A model generated the notes under the pieces. The model worked only from the letters and a program-made list of their open reading frames with translations, searched no databases and was not told the DNA's origin. A stretch of 64,000 nucleotides of DNA from an uncultured Oscillospiraceae bacterium (lineage in GTDB: Bacteria > Bacillota > Clostridia > Oscillospirales > Acutalibacteraceae): assembly GCA_900553255.1 (NCBI GenBank), contig USCI01000001.1, positions 1 to 64,000 of the forward strand. The letters run 5' to 3'. The translations under genes were made by a program, and so were the position numbers. Shown in pieces: positions 43,125-52,441 of the stretch (position 1 is the first letter of the stretch; each line of letters starts with the position of its first letter).

Positions 43125-43168
43125 GGGAAAAACCGCGAATCCCGCGGCAACAACGCCGAAAGACGCGG

Positions 43169-43197
43169 TTGACAACCGAATTTTCCCCGGATACAAT
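43169..43197 (+). promoter_or_regulatory. promoter of the Fur/Zur-type gene
   Basis: TTGACA (43169-43174) and TACAAT (43192-43197) are spaced by 17 nt, giving a start about 17 nt before ATG 43221. It has no TTGCAAT copy. Confidence 0.75.
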
Positions 43198-43220
43198 AGG
43201 AAACGAAAGGGGGCGGCCGC

Positions 43221-43652
43221 ATGGAACAGCGCACCACACGGCAAAAACAGCTGATTATGGACATCCTGCTGCATGCGGAAGAGCCACTGACTGCGCAGGA
43301 GGTTCATGCGCGCGCCGTACGGCAGCTGCCGAATCTCGCCAAGTCGACGGTATACCGCAACCTCGAGGCGATGAAGGCACGCGGCGAGGTCACGCAGGGA
43401 CGGCTCGACAACGGCGAAAGCTATTATGAAGCGGTGCACGAGGGGGAACACAAGCATTATATGGTGTGCAAGGACTGCCACGTCCGGGTGGATCTTCCCG
43501 ACTGCCCTCTCGCGCATATGCAGCAGGAAATTGCGGACGCGGCCGATTTCACCATCACCGACCACGTGATCCAGCTGTACGGCTACTGCCGCGAATGCGC
43601 CGCCCGGCGGCATATGCGGCCGGCGGATAAAAAAAGCCCCGACCATCGCTGA
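43221..43652 (+). CDS. Fur-family metal-dependent regulator, probably Zur
   Basis: The 143-residue product has the Fur fold: a winged helix (TAQEVHARAVRQLPNLAKSTVYRNLEAM), the metal-binding H-x-H region (GEHKHYMVCKDCH) and the two structural C-x-x-C zinc pairs (CKDC and CRECA). It is divergent from znuABC, which makes a zinc-sensing role (Zur) the best guess. PerR- or Fur-like sensing cannot be excluded. Ribosome binding site GAAAGGGGGC. Confidence 0.92.
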   Translation: MEQRTTRQKQLIMDILLHAEEPLTAQEVHARAVRQLPNLAKSTVYRNLEAMKARGEVTQGRLDNGESYYEAVHEGEHKHYMVCKDCHVRVDLPDCPLAHMQQEIADAADFTITDHVIQLYGYCRECAARRHMRPADKKSPDHR

Positions 43653-43658
43653 TCGGGG
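43637..43658 (-). terminator. terminator between convergent regulator and rubredoxin genes
   Basis: CCCCGA/TCGGGG stem with an A-run to its left on +, so it ends leftward transcription of the rubredoxin gene with a T-run. It overlaps the last codons of the Fur-type gene. Confidence 0.7.
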
Positions 43659-43671
43659 TAGCGGGGCGGCT

Positions 43672-43833
43672 TCACGCCTGCTTTTCAAAAAGGTTCTTTT
43701 CCACGCCGCAGATCGGACACAAAAAGCCCTCGGGCAGCTGGTCAAACGGCGTCCCGGGCGCGATGCCCTCTTCCGGCACACCGACGGCCGGGTCATACAC
43801 ATAACCGCATACCGAGCACACATATTTTTCCAT
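43672..43833 (-). CDS. rubredoxin
   Basis: This 53-residue product is too short for many gene finders. It has the two iron-binding pairs C-S-V-C-G-Y-V-Y-D (C6, C9) and L-C-P-I-C-G (C39, C42), and the intervening [20 protein letters not shown]. The residue before C39 is Leu instead of the usual Trp, a change seen in some desulforedoxin- or NADH-linked forms. Rubredoxin is a one-electron carrier, often used by anaerobes in oxygen or peroxide reduction. The start ATG has AAAGGAGAATCC upstream on the minus strand. Confidence 0.93.
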   Translation of the reverse strand: MEKYVCSVCGYVYDPAVGVPEEGIAPGTPFDQLPEGFLCPICGVEKNLFEKQA

Positions 43834-43919
43834 TGACCGGATTCTCCTTTTCTGTCGGATGACGTTAGGATGCGCCGGCGGCCGGAAAAATATACGATAT
43901 ACGAAAGGAAGATTGACGT

Positions 43920-44267
43920 ATGGTACGGAAATTTCAGAGCCTGCCCGCCGAGCAGCGGGAGCATATGCGCGGCGGGGACGGGACGGTTACCCTGACGCCC
44001 GGCCTGCAGGCCGGGGATTACGCCGCGAAGCTGCGGCTGTTCTCCCGCATCACGCTGCCCGCCGGCGCCTCCATCGGCGCCCATGTGCATGAACAGGAGG
44101 AGGAATTTTTCTACATCCTCGCCGGTACCGGCGAATTCAATGACAACGGCACGGCGATCGCCGTCGGGCCGGGGGATTCCACCGTCACCCGCAGCGGCGA
44201 ATGCCACTCCATCCGCAACACCGGCGATACCCCGCTCGAGCTGCTCGCGGTCATCGCCACGCTGTAA
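43920..44267 (+). CDS. cupin-domain protein
   Basis: The 115-residue product is a single-domain cupin with the two motifs [22 protein letters not shown] and [17 protein letters not shown], carrying H-x-H, E and H metal ligands. Small cupins of this kind bind a metal and either sense or convert a small molecule. The substrate is unknown. Ribosome binding site AAAGGAAG precedes ATG 43920. It lies between rubredoxin and the convergent M56 gene. Confidence 0.88.
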   Translation: MVRKFQSLPAEQREHMRGGDGTVTLTPGLQAGDYAAKLRLFSRITLPAGASIGAHVHEQEEEFFYILAGTGEFNDNGTAIAVGPGDSTVTRSGECHSIRNTGDTPLELLAVIATL

Positions 44268-44309
44268 GCCGCGCAGCCGCGGGGAACAGGGCAAATGCAC
44301 GCCCGGTTC

Positions 44310-46230
44310 TCACCAGCGGGTGAGCGGGACGCCGTTTTCGCTGAGCACGATATTGCCGTCCTGCACCGCGATGTCGTAGAGGTACGTTTGCGGCGTGTCG
44401 CCCCACGTGACGCCTTTCACCCGGAGTTTGCCGTCCGCCGTCTCCACAAAAGAGAACTGGGGGGTAAACATCCAAAAACAGGACGAACGTCGTGCTGTAT
44501 TCCGGCCGGCCGTCTTCGGCAGCCGAAAAGGTGAAGGTGAACAGGCCCGAGGTGGGTCCGGGTCCCAGGCAACAGGTTTCCTCTCTGCCGTCGCCGTCGA
44601 TGTCGGCGACGGCGATGCTTTCGGCAGCAGGATACCCGTCGTATTCGTCGATATTGACAATCGCGTATACCGTTTGGATCTTCGCGGGATAGGATACCGC
44701 GATCAGGCCGTCATAGAAGATGCGGACCAGCGAGCCGACGGTCAATGCAGCGCGTTCGCTTTCGGTCATGCCTCCCGCGGAAACCCAGATTTTATCCGCC
44801 GATCTGGCCTCATCGCTGCCGTCGAGCGGCCGTACCAGCAGGGATTCCCCGTTCACCTCCAAGACGGTGGCGGCGAAGTTCGGCGCAGCGGCCGTATCGG
44901 CGGCCTGCACCTGCGTCCGCAGCTTATCAAAAATCTCCCGGACCGCCTCCGGGTTCTGCACCTTATAGGAATGCGCCGGGGGGTCCCCGTCATACAGCCA
45001 AAACGCCGTATACCCATCGTTGAAGCAGAGATACACACCGCCGAGCGCAGACGACGCCGAGGGAATTGCATCCGTCTCGGACTGCAGCACAAGGGCATGG
45101 GCGGGGGTTCGGTCTTTGCCCGGGTCGTTGAGCAGCGGACGGCGGCGTATACGGATATTCCCGATCGTTTCCAGCTGCACGTCCTCCACAGAGGGCAGCC
45201 GCCGGTACGCCCCGCCGTCCCCTACCCACAGGCAGGCCGTTTCCCCGAAAACGGCCTCCAGGGAGATCCCCTCATCGAACGCCGACAGCGTCATCCCGGC
45301 CGGGTTGGTCAGCAGGCACACCGCCGCTGCCGCACAGAGCACAACCGCGGCGGCGGTCAGCCAGAAAGCCGGCTTTTTATAGCTGAGCACGTTTTTCACC
45401 CGTTCCTTTACCCCCACCTCGGCGAAGGACAGCGGACAGGCGGAAAGGCCGCGGCGGCCGGCGCTGCAGGACAGCAGTGCTTCGGAATAGGCCTTTTTTT
45501 CCTGCAGATCCAGTGTCCTGACCACCCGTTCATCGCAGGCCAGTTCCATATCGCGGCAGAAAAACCAATACGCCAGCCAGCACAGCGGGTTGAACCAGTA
45601 GACCGACAGCAGGAGAAAGCCCAGCGGCTTCCAGAGGTAATCCCGGCGCTTCAGGTGGGCTTTTTCATGGGCGAGCACATAGGCCATCCGCCCCTCGTCC
45701 AGGTCGGACGGCAAATAAATGCGCGGCTTCCAAAAGCCGAAAATAAACGGGGACGCCGTCTGGTCACACAGCCAGATATTGTCATCGACCCTCATCGCCG
45801 CGCCTACCCTCCGGCGCAGGCGGAAACAGCTCACCGCCGCATAGACCAGCATGGCGGCCAGACCGGCTGCCCAGATCACCGAAGCTGCAAAGACCGCAAC
45901 CTGCAGCGGGCTGACGCTTGCCTCCGGCACAGGTGCGAAAGACTGTGACATGAACGGATTCATGGCGCTGTCCAGCGCGGGCATACCGCTGTCGACCGCC
46001 GGCGTCCGTGCATAAAGCATTTCGGGAGAAAGCGTTTCCTCGCTGGGGATCAGGCTGAACACGCTTTCCAGAGAAAACGGACACACCAGCCGGAAGGCAA
46101 CAAATGCCCACAACAGGCAACGTATCCCCTTCGATGCCCTTTTCAATAGAACGCGAAGCAAAAGCACCGCAAAAATCAGCCATCCGGCCGCGATGCTCCG
46201 GTTCAGCAGCTCCAGGAATACCGTTTCCAT
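44310..46230 (-). pseudogene. M56 (BlaR1-like) membrane metallopeptidase with a one-base shift near its end
   Basis: The N-terminal 300 residues are a BlaR1/MecR1-type protease: four membrane spans, zinc motif HEKAH (188-192), and ELACDERVV with the third ligand. There is no penicillin-binding sensor. The outer part (about 320-639) has a domain with a NIDEYDGYPAAESIAVADIDGDGREE calcium-type loop. The frame breaks at a run of six G on + (44459-44464). With one base less the protein ends normally at 44310 (FSFVETADGKLRVKGVTWGD ... GVPLTRW). As written, it runs on to 44251 with a nonsense tail. It could be an assembly error. The partner repressor gene is 3 nt upstream. Confidence 0.85.
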
Positions 46231-46233
46231 CCG

Positions 46234-46596
46234 CTACACCTCCTGCGCATGGTCAATCATACGGCGGATCTCGGAAATTTCCTCGGCGGACAGGGCCTGA
46301 CGCTGCGTAAACGCCGCAATAAATGCGGGAAGTGACCCGCCGAAGGCTTCCTCAACAAATTTTTCGCACTGCTTTGCGTAAAATTCCTGACGGGAGACCT
46401 GCGCACTCACCATACCGTTTTGGTTTTGAAAAACACCCCGTTCGCAGAATTTTTTCAAAACCGTGTAGGTCGTGGATTTTTTCCAGCCCAACTCTTTTTC
46501 GCACAATTTTACCAGTTCACCGGAGGAAAGCGGCTGTGCCTTCCAAACGATATCCGCAAAACGGGCTTCGACCGTTCCCAGTTTTTTCTCATTCAA
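46234..46596 (-). CDS. BlaI/MecI/CopY-family repressor
   Basis: The 120-residue winged-helix protein has the family signature: VEARFADIVWKAQPLSSGELVKL, KKSTTYTVLKKFCERGVF and a C-terminal dimerisation helix pair. The M56 protease encoded next probably cleaves it upon a signal. TTG 46596 is chosen as the start because GGAAAGGG lies 10 nt upstream. ATG 46626 lies inside the operator and has no ribosome binding site. Two matching operators are in the promoter, which indicates autoregulation. Confidence 0.9.
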   Translation of the reverse strand: MNEKKLGTVEARFADIVWKAQPLSSGELVKLCEKELGWKKSTTYTVLKKFCERGVFQNQNGMVSAQVSRQEFYAKQCEKFVEEAFGGSLPAFIAAFTQRQALSAEEISEIRRMIDHAQEV

Positions 46597-46614
46597 AGGT
46601 TTCCATCCCTTTCC

Positions 46615-46670
46615 GGGTCTATTCATAGTAGACCCGTATTCAGTCTATCATGTATAGACCTTTCTGTCAA
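46615..46670 (-). promoter_or_regulatory. promoter with two GTCTA-N7-TAGAC operators
   Basis: On the minus strand TTGACA (46665-46670) and TAGACT (46642-46647) are spaced by 17 nt. Two 17-bp dyads of the form GTCTA-N7-TAGAC occur at 46643-46659 (between -35 and -10) and 46617-46633 (around the transcript start, extended to GGGTCTA/TAGACCC). Their centres are 26 bp apart. They are very probably the repressor sites of the BlaI-type protein. Confidence 0.8.
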
Positions 46671-46840
46671 GCCCGGTGGCAGTGCCACCGGTGTGCGGAC
46701 ATTTTTATAGCCGAGCAGCGGTTCAGCGTATTCACCGGAACGAAACACATGAGGCCGTTGCCTTGGCGGCCGTAAATCGGCATAGGCCAAGCCGGGCCAA
46801 GGAAATATTTTCGCACCAATAAAGCAGAGGAGGCAGACAA

Positions 46841-47224
46841 ATGGATCTTGTTGCGTATCTGAAAAATGCCATTACAGACAAAATGCCGCTCGAAAACATC
46901 GTGGATGTATTCGAACAGATGTGCCAGGTGCCGATTGAAGAGGACATGATCCTGTTTGAAACCGGAACCTATTCCTTTACGGGGGAGCCCTTCTTTTATT
47001 TCTCGCTGGTTCGACAATTTCCCAATAACATCGATGATGAATTCTACCAGCTCCACGTGGACGTTCTTTACGTGCCGACGGATGAAAACGAAGCTTTTCA
47101 GTCCTCCGTGTGGGACAGTGATGTGGAGGGGAATATTTTCGATTATATCCGCAAATCCCCGGATTTTGCTTACGCCAAAAATGAGGAATATGTGCGGGTA
47201 GACATATTCCTGACCGAAACATAA
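46841..47224 (+). CDS. hypothetical acidic protein
   Basis: The 127-residue product begins at ATG 46841 after GAGGAGG. It is acidic, has no signal peptide and no recognised motif; the middle (FETGTYSFTGEPFFYFSLVRQFP, FYQLHVDVLYVP) suggests an alpha/beta immunity-type or SMI1-like fold only by feel. It stands alone, followed by a terminator. Expression is likely given the good ribosome binding site and codon use, but function is unknown. Confidence 0.75.
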   Translation: MDLVAYLKNAITDKMPLENIVDVFEQMCQVPIEEDMILFETGTYSFTGEPFFYFSLVRQFPNNIDDEFYQLHVDVLYVPTDENEAFQSSVWDSDVEGNIFDYIRKSPDFAYAKNEEYVRVDIFLTET

Positions 47225-47292
47225 CGTTGCGTTTTCTCACCCCGCCCGGCTATAAGCGGTTTACCGGGCCTTGACAAGCCAAATACCGCAAC

Positions 47293-47331
47293 AGCCCGGA
47301 CGGCGAAAATCGCCGTCCGGGCTTTCCTTTT
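47293..47331 (+). terminator. terminator after the hypothetical gene
   Basis: A perfect 13-bp stem (47293-47305 with 47311-47323) and a T-rich tail. From here to 47630 no gene is seen. Confidence 0.9.
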
Positions 47332-47630
47332 GCTGTCAATCCGCCGTGGCCCGGCTGACCAGGCAGTGCAGCGAACGCGCGATACCGCCCTGCATCGTCC
47401 CGCAGAAAATCGTCCGCGGCGTGCCGCACACAGAATTTTCTGCGTCAACCCACCGGTATTCCCAAAAGGTATATCTTTTCAGACAGCCGTTGTCAAGTCC
47501 GTTTTTCGCTTTTTTTCGGGCGTTCTCACCAGTGTACGATGATTTCATTGTTCAACACATCTAAATTTATCGCCGGCCGGCAACCTATACTTTACCAGTC
47601 GGAAAATTTTTCCGGTCTTTCCGCCGGGCA

Positions 47631-47659
47631 TTGTGCTTTTCCCGGCGGCATGGTATGAT
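47631..47659 (+). promoter_or_regulatory. promoter of the NatAB-like operon
   Basis: TTGTGC (47631-47636) and TATGAT (47654-47659) with 17-nt spacing, 32 nt before the GTG start. Confidence 0.6.
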
Positions 47660-47691
47660 AGGCGAGGAATCGACTAAAGGAGGGAATGCCT

Positions 47692-48588
47692 GTGGGGCTT
47701 TCTTTACAGCACGTCAGCAAATCCTTCGGTGAGCGCAAGGCGGTGGACGACCTCAGCTTCTCGATGGAGCATCCGGGGGTCTTCGGCCTGATCGGCACCA
47801 ACGGCGCCGGAAAAACCACCACCATCCGCATGACGCTCGGCGTGATGGATCGCGATGCCGGGGAAATCACCTGGAACGGCGGCCCGCTCAACCGGGACAC
47901 CGTGCGTTTCGGCTACATGCCGGAGGAGCGCGGCATCTATCCAAAGGTGAAGGTCATCGACCAGCTTGTGTATTTCGGTGAGCTGCGCGGCATGAGCCGC
48001 AAAGCGGCGTTCGAATCCGCCGACCGCTGGCTCGCGCGGCTCGGGGTAACCGAATACCGGGACATGATGGCCGAAAAGCTGTCGAAGGGCAACCAGCAGA
48101 AAATCCAGCTGATCGCCACCCTGATCCACAGCCCGGAGCTGATCTTCCTCGATGAGCCGTTCAGCGGCCTTGACCCGATCAACACCGATGTTTTCAAAAG
48201 CGTGATCGGCGAGCTGATCGCTGAAAACAAATACATTGTGATGTCCAGCCACCAGATGGCGACGGTGGAGGAATACTGCGAGGATCTGGTGATCCTCACC
48301 CATGGGCGCACGGCGCTGGCCGGCAACCTGCGGCAGATCAAGGCGGGATACGGCCACACCAACCTGTCGGTCGGCTGCGCAGCCGACCTGCTGCCGCTGG
48401 CCGAACAGCACGGGCTGCGGCTGATCGAAAAGACCGCCGGCGGCTATGAATTCAAAATCACCGGCGATGAGATGGCCAACGGCTTCCTGCGGGACATGGT
48501 GGCGCGCGATATTTTCCCGGAACGCTTTGAGATCCGGGAGCCGTCGCTGCACGAAATTTTTGTGGAAAAGGTGGGTGAGGCCGGATGA
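47692..48588 (+). CDS. ABC exporter ATP-binding protein (NatA-like)
   Basis: The 298-residue product has Walker A GTNGAGKT (35-42), a LSKGNQQKIQLIA signature, Walker B LIFLDEP and a C-terminal DUF4162-like domain. GTG 47692 lies 7 nt after AAAGGAGGG, while ATG 47686 is only one base away from it and is rejected. The gene overlaps the permease start by 4 bp. Such pairs export sodium, drugs or peptides. The substrate is unknown. Confidence 0.93.
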   Translation: MGLSLQHVSKSFGERKAVDDLSFSMEHPGVFGLIGTNGAGKTTTIRMTLGVMDRDAGEITWNGGPLNRDTVRFGYMPEERGIYPKVKVIDQLVYFGELRGMSRKAAFESADRWLARLGVTEYRDMMAEKLSKGNQQKIQLIATLIHSPELIFLDEPFSGLDPINTDVFKSVIGELIAENKYIVMSSHQMATVEEYCEDLVILTHGRTALAGNLRQIKAGYGHTNLSVGCAADLLPLAEQHGLRLIEKTAGGYEFKITGDEMANGFLRDMVARDIFPERFEIREPSLHEIFVEKVGEAG

Positions 48589-49862
48589 GAGACATTTTGA
48601 CGGTATTCCGCTTCACCCTGCGGGACGGCGCGCGCAAAAAAGCCTTCTGGGTGACCACCATTATCGTGCTGGTGCTGATCGTCGGCATCTGCTGCATACC
48701 GCGGGTTATGGAGCTGTTTTCCGGCGGAAGCACGCCGGAACCGGGCACCGAACCCCCCGGCGCCTCCGCGGGCGAGCCGGCCGAAAAGACCGAAACCTGC
48801 TACCTGATCGATGAGCAGCAGCTCATCCCCGGCGCCGCCGAAGCGCTCGCCGCCGCGCTGCCGCAGGCCGACGTCATCGCCGGCGAGGAAAGCCAGCTCG
48901 ACAGCTATAAGACGGAGGCCGAGGAGGACAACAGCATCTATATCGTTCAGGTTTTGCCGTCCGAACAAGGGGCGCTGCCGAAGGTACAGTTTTATGTGCA
49001 CGACATCCTCAGCGGCGCGCCGACCGACACGGTGACAGCGGTGCTCAAGACCACCTATGTGTCCCAGGCGCTGCAGTCCGCCGGCGTTTCGGCCGATATG
49101 GCGGCGCTTGCCCTGTCCGACATGACCTACGACATGGCGATTGTGGGAAAAATGGATATGTCGGGGTATGTCCTTGGCATTCTGCTGACCATGCTCACCT
49201 TCTTTGCGGTGTACTATTACGGCTACGGCGTGGCGATGTCGGTCGCGTCCGAAAAGACCTCCCGCGTGATGGAAACGCTGGTGGTTTCCGCCAAGCCGTC
49301 CCGCATCCTGGTGGGCAAAATCCTCGGCATGGGCGTGCTTGGACTGCTCCAGATGCTGATGTTCCTGGTGGTCGGGGCGCTCGGCTACACGCTGCTCGTA
49401 CCGGAGGGCTTCACCATCGGCGGCATGCCGCTGGCGCTGTCGGCCTTCACCCCCGCCTCCGCGGTGCTGATCCTCGTGTACTTCCTGCTCGGCTATGCGC
49501 TGTATGCGGTGCTCAACTCGGTCTGCGGCGCCACGGTCAGCCGCACCGAGGACCTCAACGCCGCGATGATGCCCACCGTATTCATCAGCCTGATCGCGTT
49601 CTATGCTGCCTATATGGTGATGTTTATCCCCAACGAGGCGGCCAAGCGGATCGTCACCTATATCCCGTTCACCTCCCCGTTCCTGCTGCCCTTCCGGCTG
49701 CTCAACGAAACGGTGCCGGCGACGGATATCGCCATCTCGCTTGTACTGCTGGTGGTCTGCATCGCGCTCGTGGCGCTGCTGTCCATCCGGATTTATTCCG
49801 CTTCGGTGCTGCATTACGGCCAGCGGCTGAAGCTGAAGGACATTCTCAAGCTGAGCAAATAA
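48585..49862 (+). CDS. ABC-2 type exporter permease (NatB-like)
   Basis: The 425-residue protein has one N-terminal span, a large outer loop (about 45-180) and five to six C-terminal spans, with YYYGYGVAMSVASEKTSRVMETLVVSAKPSRILVGKILG, the hallmark of the ABC-2/NatB family. It works with the ATPase at 47692. The outer loop has a Pro/Glu-rich start. Confidence 0.92.
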   Translation: MRDILTVFRFTLRDGARKKAFWVTTIIVLVLIVGICCIPRVMELFSGGSTPEPGTEPPGASAGEPAEKTETCYLIDEQQLIPGAAEALAAALPQADVIAGEESQLDSYKTEAEEDNSIYIVQVLPSEQGALPKVQFYVHDILSGAPTDTVTAVLKTTYVSQALQSAGVSADMAALALSDMTYDMAIVGKMDMSGYVLGILLTMLTFFAVYYYGYGVAMSVASEKTSRVMETLVVSAKPSRILVGKILGMGVLGLLQMLMFLVVGALGYTLLVPEGFTIGGMPLALSAFTPASAVLILVYFLLGYALYAVLNSVCGATVSRTEDLNAAMMPTVFISLIAFYAAYMVMFIPNEAAKRIVTYIPFTSPFLLPFRLLNETVPATDIAISLVLLVVCIALVALLSIRIYSASVLHYGQRLKLKDILKLSK

Positions 49863-49863
49863 T

Positions 49864-49904
49864 GCCAAAAGGGAGCCGGACAGAGCCGGCTCCCTTTTGG
49901 CGGC
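49864..49904. terminator. terminator after NatAB-like operon
   Basis: A perfect 16-bp stem (49864-49879 with 49886-49901) begins 2 nt after the stop, with AAAA and TTTT in the arms. Confidence 0.85.
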
Positions 49905-49947
49905 TTACGGCGGAAAAAAAGTCTTTCTTAATACGAGGGGATCGGCC

Positions 49948-51546
49948 ATGACAAAACAAAAATGGCGGAAAAAGCTCGAAGCCCGTTTTGGACGGATGCC
50001 GCAGGAAGCCATCGAAGACAGCGAAATCGATATCCTGCGGGGGTATTTCGACCACCGGCGTAAAGCGGAGCCGACGGTCTTCCATATCGACGAGACCACC
50101 TGGCAGGATCTCTCGCTGGACGAGGTGTACCGGCGGGTCAACCACACCCTGACCTCGCCGGGGGATCAGCTGCTGTACTACTGGCTGCGCGCCCCTGCGC
50201 AGGAGGAAGCGGTCTACACCCGGCGGCGGGAGATGATCCGCTATATGGAGACACACCCCGAGGTTCGTCTGCGCATCCAGATGATCCTGGCCAAAACCGG
50301 AAAGCACCGGGCCGCGCAGACAATCGAGTCCTTTGCCCCGTCGGCCGCCCGCTCAGGCGGATTATGGATCGCCCTGCTGCTGCCCGTGATGCTGCTGGCA
50401 GCGGGACTGTGCATGGTGAAAATCGCCTGGATGGTGCCGGTGTTTTTCGCGCTGCTCATCCTGCTGCCGGCCTACCATATCGGGATGACCCGCCGGCTGG
50501 AGGAAAACCTGCCGATTGCCAACGCCATCGTCTCCACCGTTGCCGCCTACCGGAAAATCGTCCGCACGCTGCCGGAGGACGGCCGGTTTTTAACCGCGCC
50601 GTACGAGCAGGCCGGCCGCCGGGCAAAGACGGTCACCCGGATCGGCGGCGCATCGTTCGCGACCTGCAACGACCTGATGCTGCTGATCAACAACTTCCTT
50701 TTGTTTGACCTGATCGTATACGAGCTGCTGAAAACCCGCATCGGCCGGCTGAGCCGGGAGGTATCCGCCATTCATACCTGTGTGGGCGAGCTCGACGCGG
50801 CCATCGCGGCGGCCTCCTACCGGAAGGCGGCCGGACACTGGTGCGAGCCGGATTTGTCCTTCGCGCCGGATGCCCCGCTGCAGCTGCGGGCCGTCGGTAT
50901 GGTACACCCGCTGCTCCGCCATCCGGTGCCCAACACGGTGGACACCGCACAGTGCCTGCTGATCACCGGTTCCAACGCTTCGGGTAAATCCACCTTTCTG
51001 AAGGCGGTCGCACTCAACGCCCTGCTCGCGCAGAGCATCGCCACCGCCCTGTGCGACGAATACAGCGCCCCGGCCTTCCATATTTACAGCTCGATGGCGC
51101 TCAGCGACGATATTCTGGCAGGCGAAAGCTATTTCGTCACCGAAATCAAGGCTGTGCGGCGCATCTGCCGCGCCGCGGAACGGGGAGAGCGCGTGCTGTG
51201 TATCGTCGACGAGGTGCTGCGCGGCACCAACACGGTCGAGCGCATCGCCGCCTCGAGCGTCCTGCTCGAGGATTTAGCGGAGCACGACTGCCTGTGCATC
51301 GCGGCAACGCATGACGCCGAACTGTGCGAGCTGCTCGGGGCGCGCTATGCCCTGTTCCATTTTCAGGAGCAGGTCACCGATTCCGACATCACCTTCGATT
51401 ACCGTCTGCGCCCCGGTGCCGTCTGCTCCAGCAACGCCATCCGGCTGCTCGGGCTGCTCGGCTTTCCGGAAGCCGTCACCGCGCGTGCGGATGAACGGGC
51501 GGACCGTTATCGCCAAAGCGGAAAATGGACGCCCTCACCGCAATAG
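49948..51546 (+). CDS. membrane-associated MutS-like ATPase
   Basis: The 532-residue product has only the core and ATPase domains of MutS: Walker A ITGSNASGKSTFL (about 339-350), DDILAGESYFVTEIK, Walker B VLCIVDEVLRGTN (about 416-428) and the AATHDAEL switch. It lacks the mismatch-recognition domain I and has two hydrophobic segments (about 135-190), so it is probably in the membrane. Proteins of this type are common in Firmicutes and are not the classical mismatch repair enzyme. Their role is not known. ATG 49948 follows GAGGGG. Confidence 0.85.
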   Translation: MTKQKWRKKLEARFGRMPQEAIEDSEIDILRGYFDHRRKAEPTVFHIDETTWQDLSLDEVYRRVNHTLTSPGDQLLYYWLRAPAQEEAVYTRRREMIRYMETHPEVRLRIQMILAKTGKHRAAQTIESFAPSAARSGGLWIALLLPVMLLAAGLCMVKIAWMVPVFFALLILLPAYHIGMTRRLEENLPIANAIVSTVAAYRKIVRTLPEDGRFLTAPYEQAGRRAKTVTRIGGASFATCNDLMLLINNFLLFDLIVYELLKTRIGRLSREVSAIHTCVGELDAAIAAASYRKAAGHWCEPDLSFAPDAPLQLRAVGMVHPLLRHPVPNTVDTAQCLLITGSNASGKSTFLKAVALNALLAQSIATALCDEYSAPAFHIYSSMALSDDILAGESYFVTEIKAVRRICRAAERGERVLCIVDEVLRGTNTVERIAASSVLLEDLAEHDCLCIAATHDAELCELLGARYALFHFQEQVTDSDITFDYRLRPGAVCSSNAIRLLGLLGFPEAVTARADERADRYRQSGKWTPSPQ

Positions 51547-51581
51547 AAAACAAGCTTACGATTAAAAAGGAGGCCTATCCA

Positions 51582-52334
51582 TTGACGACAAAAAAGCAGC
51601 TTTGCGAGGGACTGCGCCGGCTTGGCGTGCAGCCCGGCGATGTCCTTCTTGTCCACAGCGCGATGAAACCGCTCGGCCCGGTCGAGGACGGCTGCCGCGG
51701 CGTGATCGAGGCGCTGCTTGAGGCGCTGACCGACACGGGCACCCTGCTGCTGCCGGCGCTCACCTATGCGACGGTCACGCGGGAAAACCCCGTTTTTTCG
51801 GTCAGCGATACCCCCTCCTGCGTCGGCAAACTGTCCGAGGCGTTCCGCACCATGCCGGGCGTCCGGCGCAGCGTACACCCCACCCACTCGGTGTGTGCCG
51901 TCGGACGGCTTGCCGCCGAAATGCTATCCGGGCACGAGGACGACCGCACACCGGTGGGACCGCATTCCCCGTTTCGCCGTCTGGCCGAGCAGGGCGGAAA
52001 AATCCTGATGCTCGGCTGCAGGCTAACCCCCAACACCTTTATGCACGGCGTCGAGGAGGAGGCCGGGGTACCGTACTGCCTGTCACCCGACCCGATTGCC
52101 TATACCTGCATCCTGCCGGACGGGACGCGGTACACCGCCACATACACGCCCCATCTGTTTGAAGGGATAACCCAGCGCTACGATCGGGCAGCGGCGCTGC
52201 TCGACGGGGGCGCCCTGCGGTTCGGCCGGGTAGCTCTGGCCGACTGCGCCTTGATCGACGCGGCAAAGCTGCGCCGGGCGGCGCTGGCCCGGATGCAGAC
52301 GGAGCCTCTGTATTTTGTCGATCGCAACGTCTGA
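51582..52334 (+). CDS. AAC(3)-family N-acetyltransferase
   Basis: The 250-residue product belongs to the antibiotic N-acetyltransferase family that uses acetyl-CoA (LLVHSAMKPLG, GTLLLPALTYA, HPTHSVCAVGRLA, HSPFRRLAEQGGKILMLGC). TTG 51582 is the start because AAGGAGG lies 8 nt upstream. The upstream frame overlaps mutS-like sequence. Not every member gives aminoglycoside resistance. Chromosomal relatives such as YokD do not. It forms a unit with the MutS-like gene. Confidence 0.88.
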   Translation: MTTKKQLCEGLRRLGVQPGDVLLVHSAMKPLGPVEDGCRGVIEALLEALTDTGTLLLPALTYATVTRENPVFSVSDTPSCVGKLSEAFRTMPGVRRSVHPTHSVCAVGRLAAEMLSGHEDDRTPVGPHSPFRRLAEQGGKILMLGCRLTPNTFMHGVEEEAGVPYCLSPDPIAYTCILPDGTRYTATYTPHLFEGITQRYDRAAALLDGGALRFGRVALADCALIDAAKLRRAALARMQTEPLYFVDRNV

Positions 52335-52385
52335 ATCCTGTGACAAACAAAAACGGGCCATCGGCATGGCCCGCTGAAAATCTTC

Positions 52386-52419
52386 GGGGGATGATGCCAC
52401 GCATCATCCCCCCTTTTTT
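52386..52419 (+). terminator. terminator after the acetyltransferase gene
   Basis: GGGGGATGATGC pairs with GCATCATCCCCC, followed by six T. Confidence 0.93.
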
Positions 52420-52441
52420 ACGGCCGTCCGGCCGGAAAACG

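Noticed and set aside
46597..46626. ATG 46626 as the start of the BlaI-type repressor.
   Set aside because: It lies within the second operator at the transcript start and has no ribosome binding site. TTG 46596 has a good one.
47336..47548. Minus-strand frames of 70 to 92 codons in the gap before the NatAB-like operon.
   Set aside because: They overlap the terminator or lack a ribosome binding site. The sequence shows no motif.
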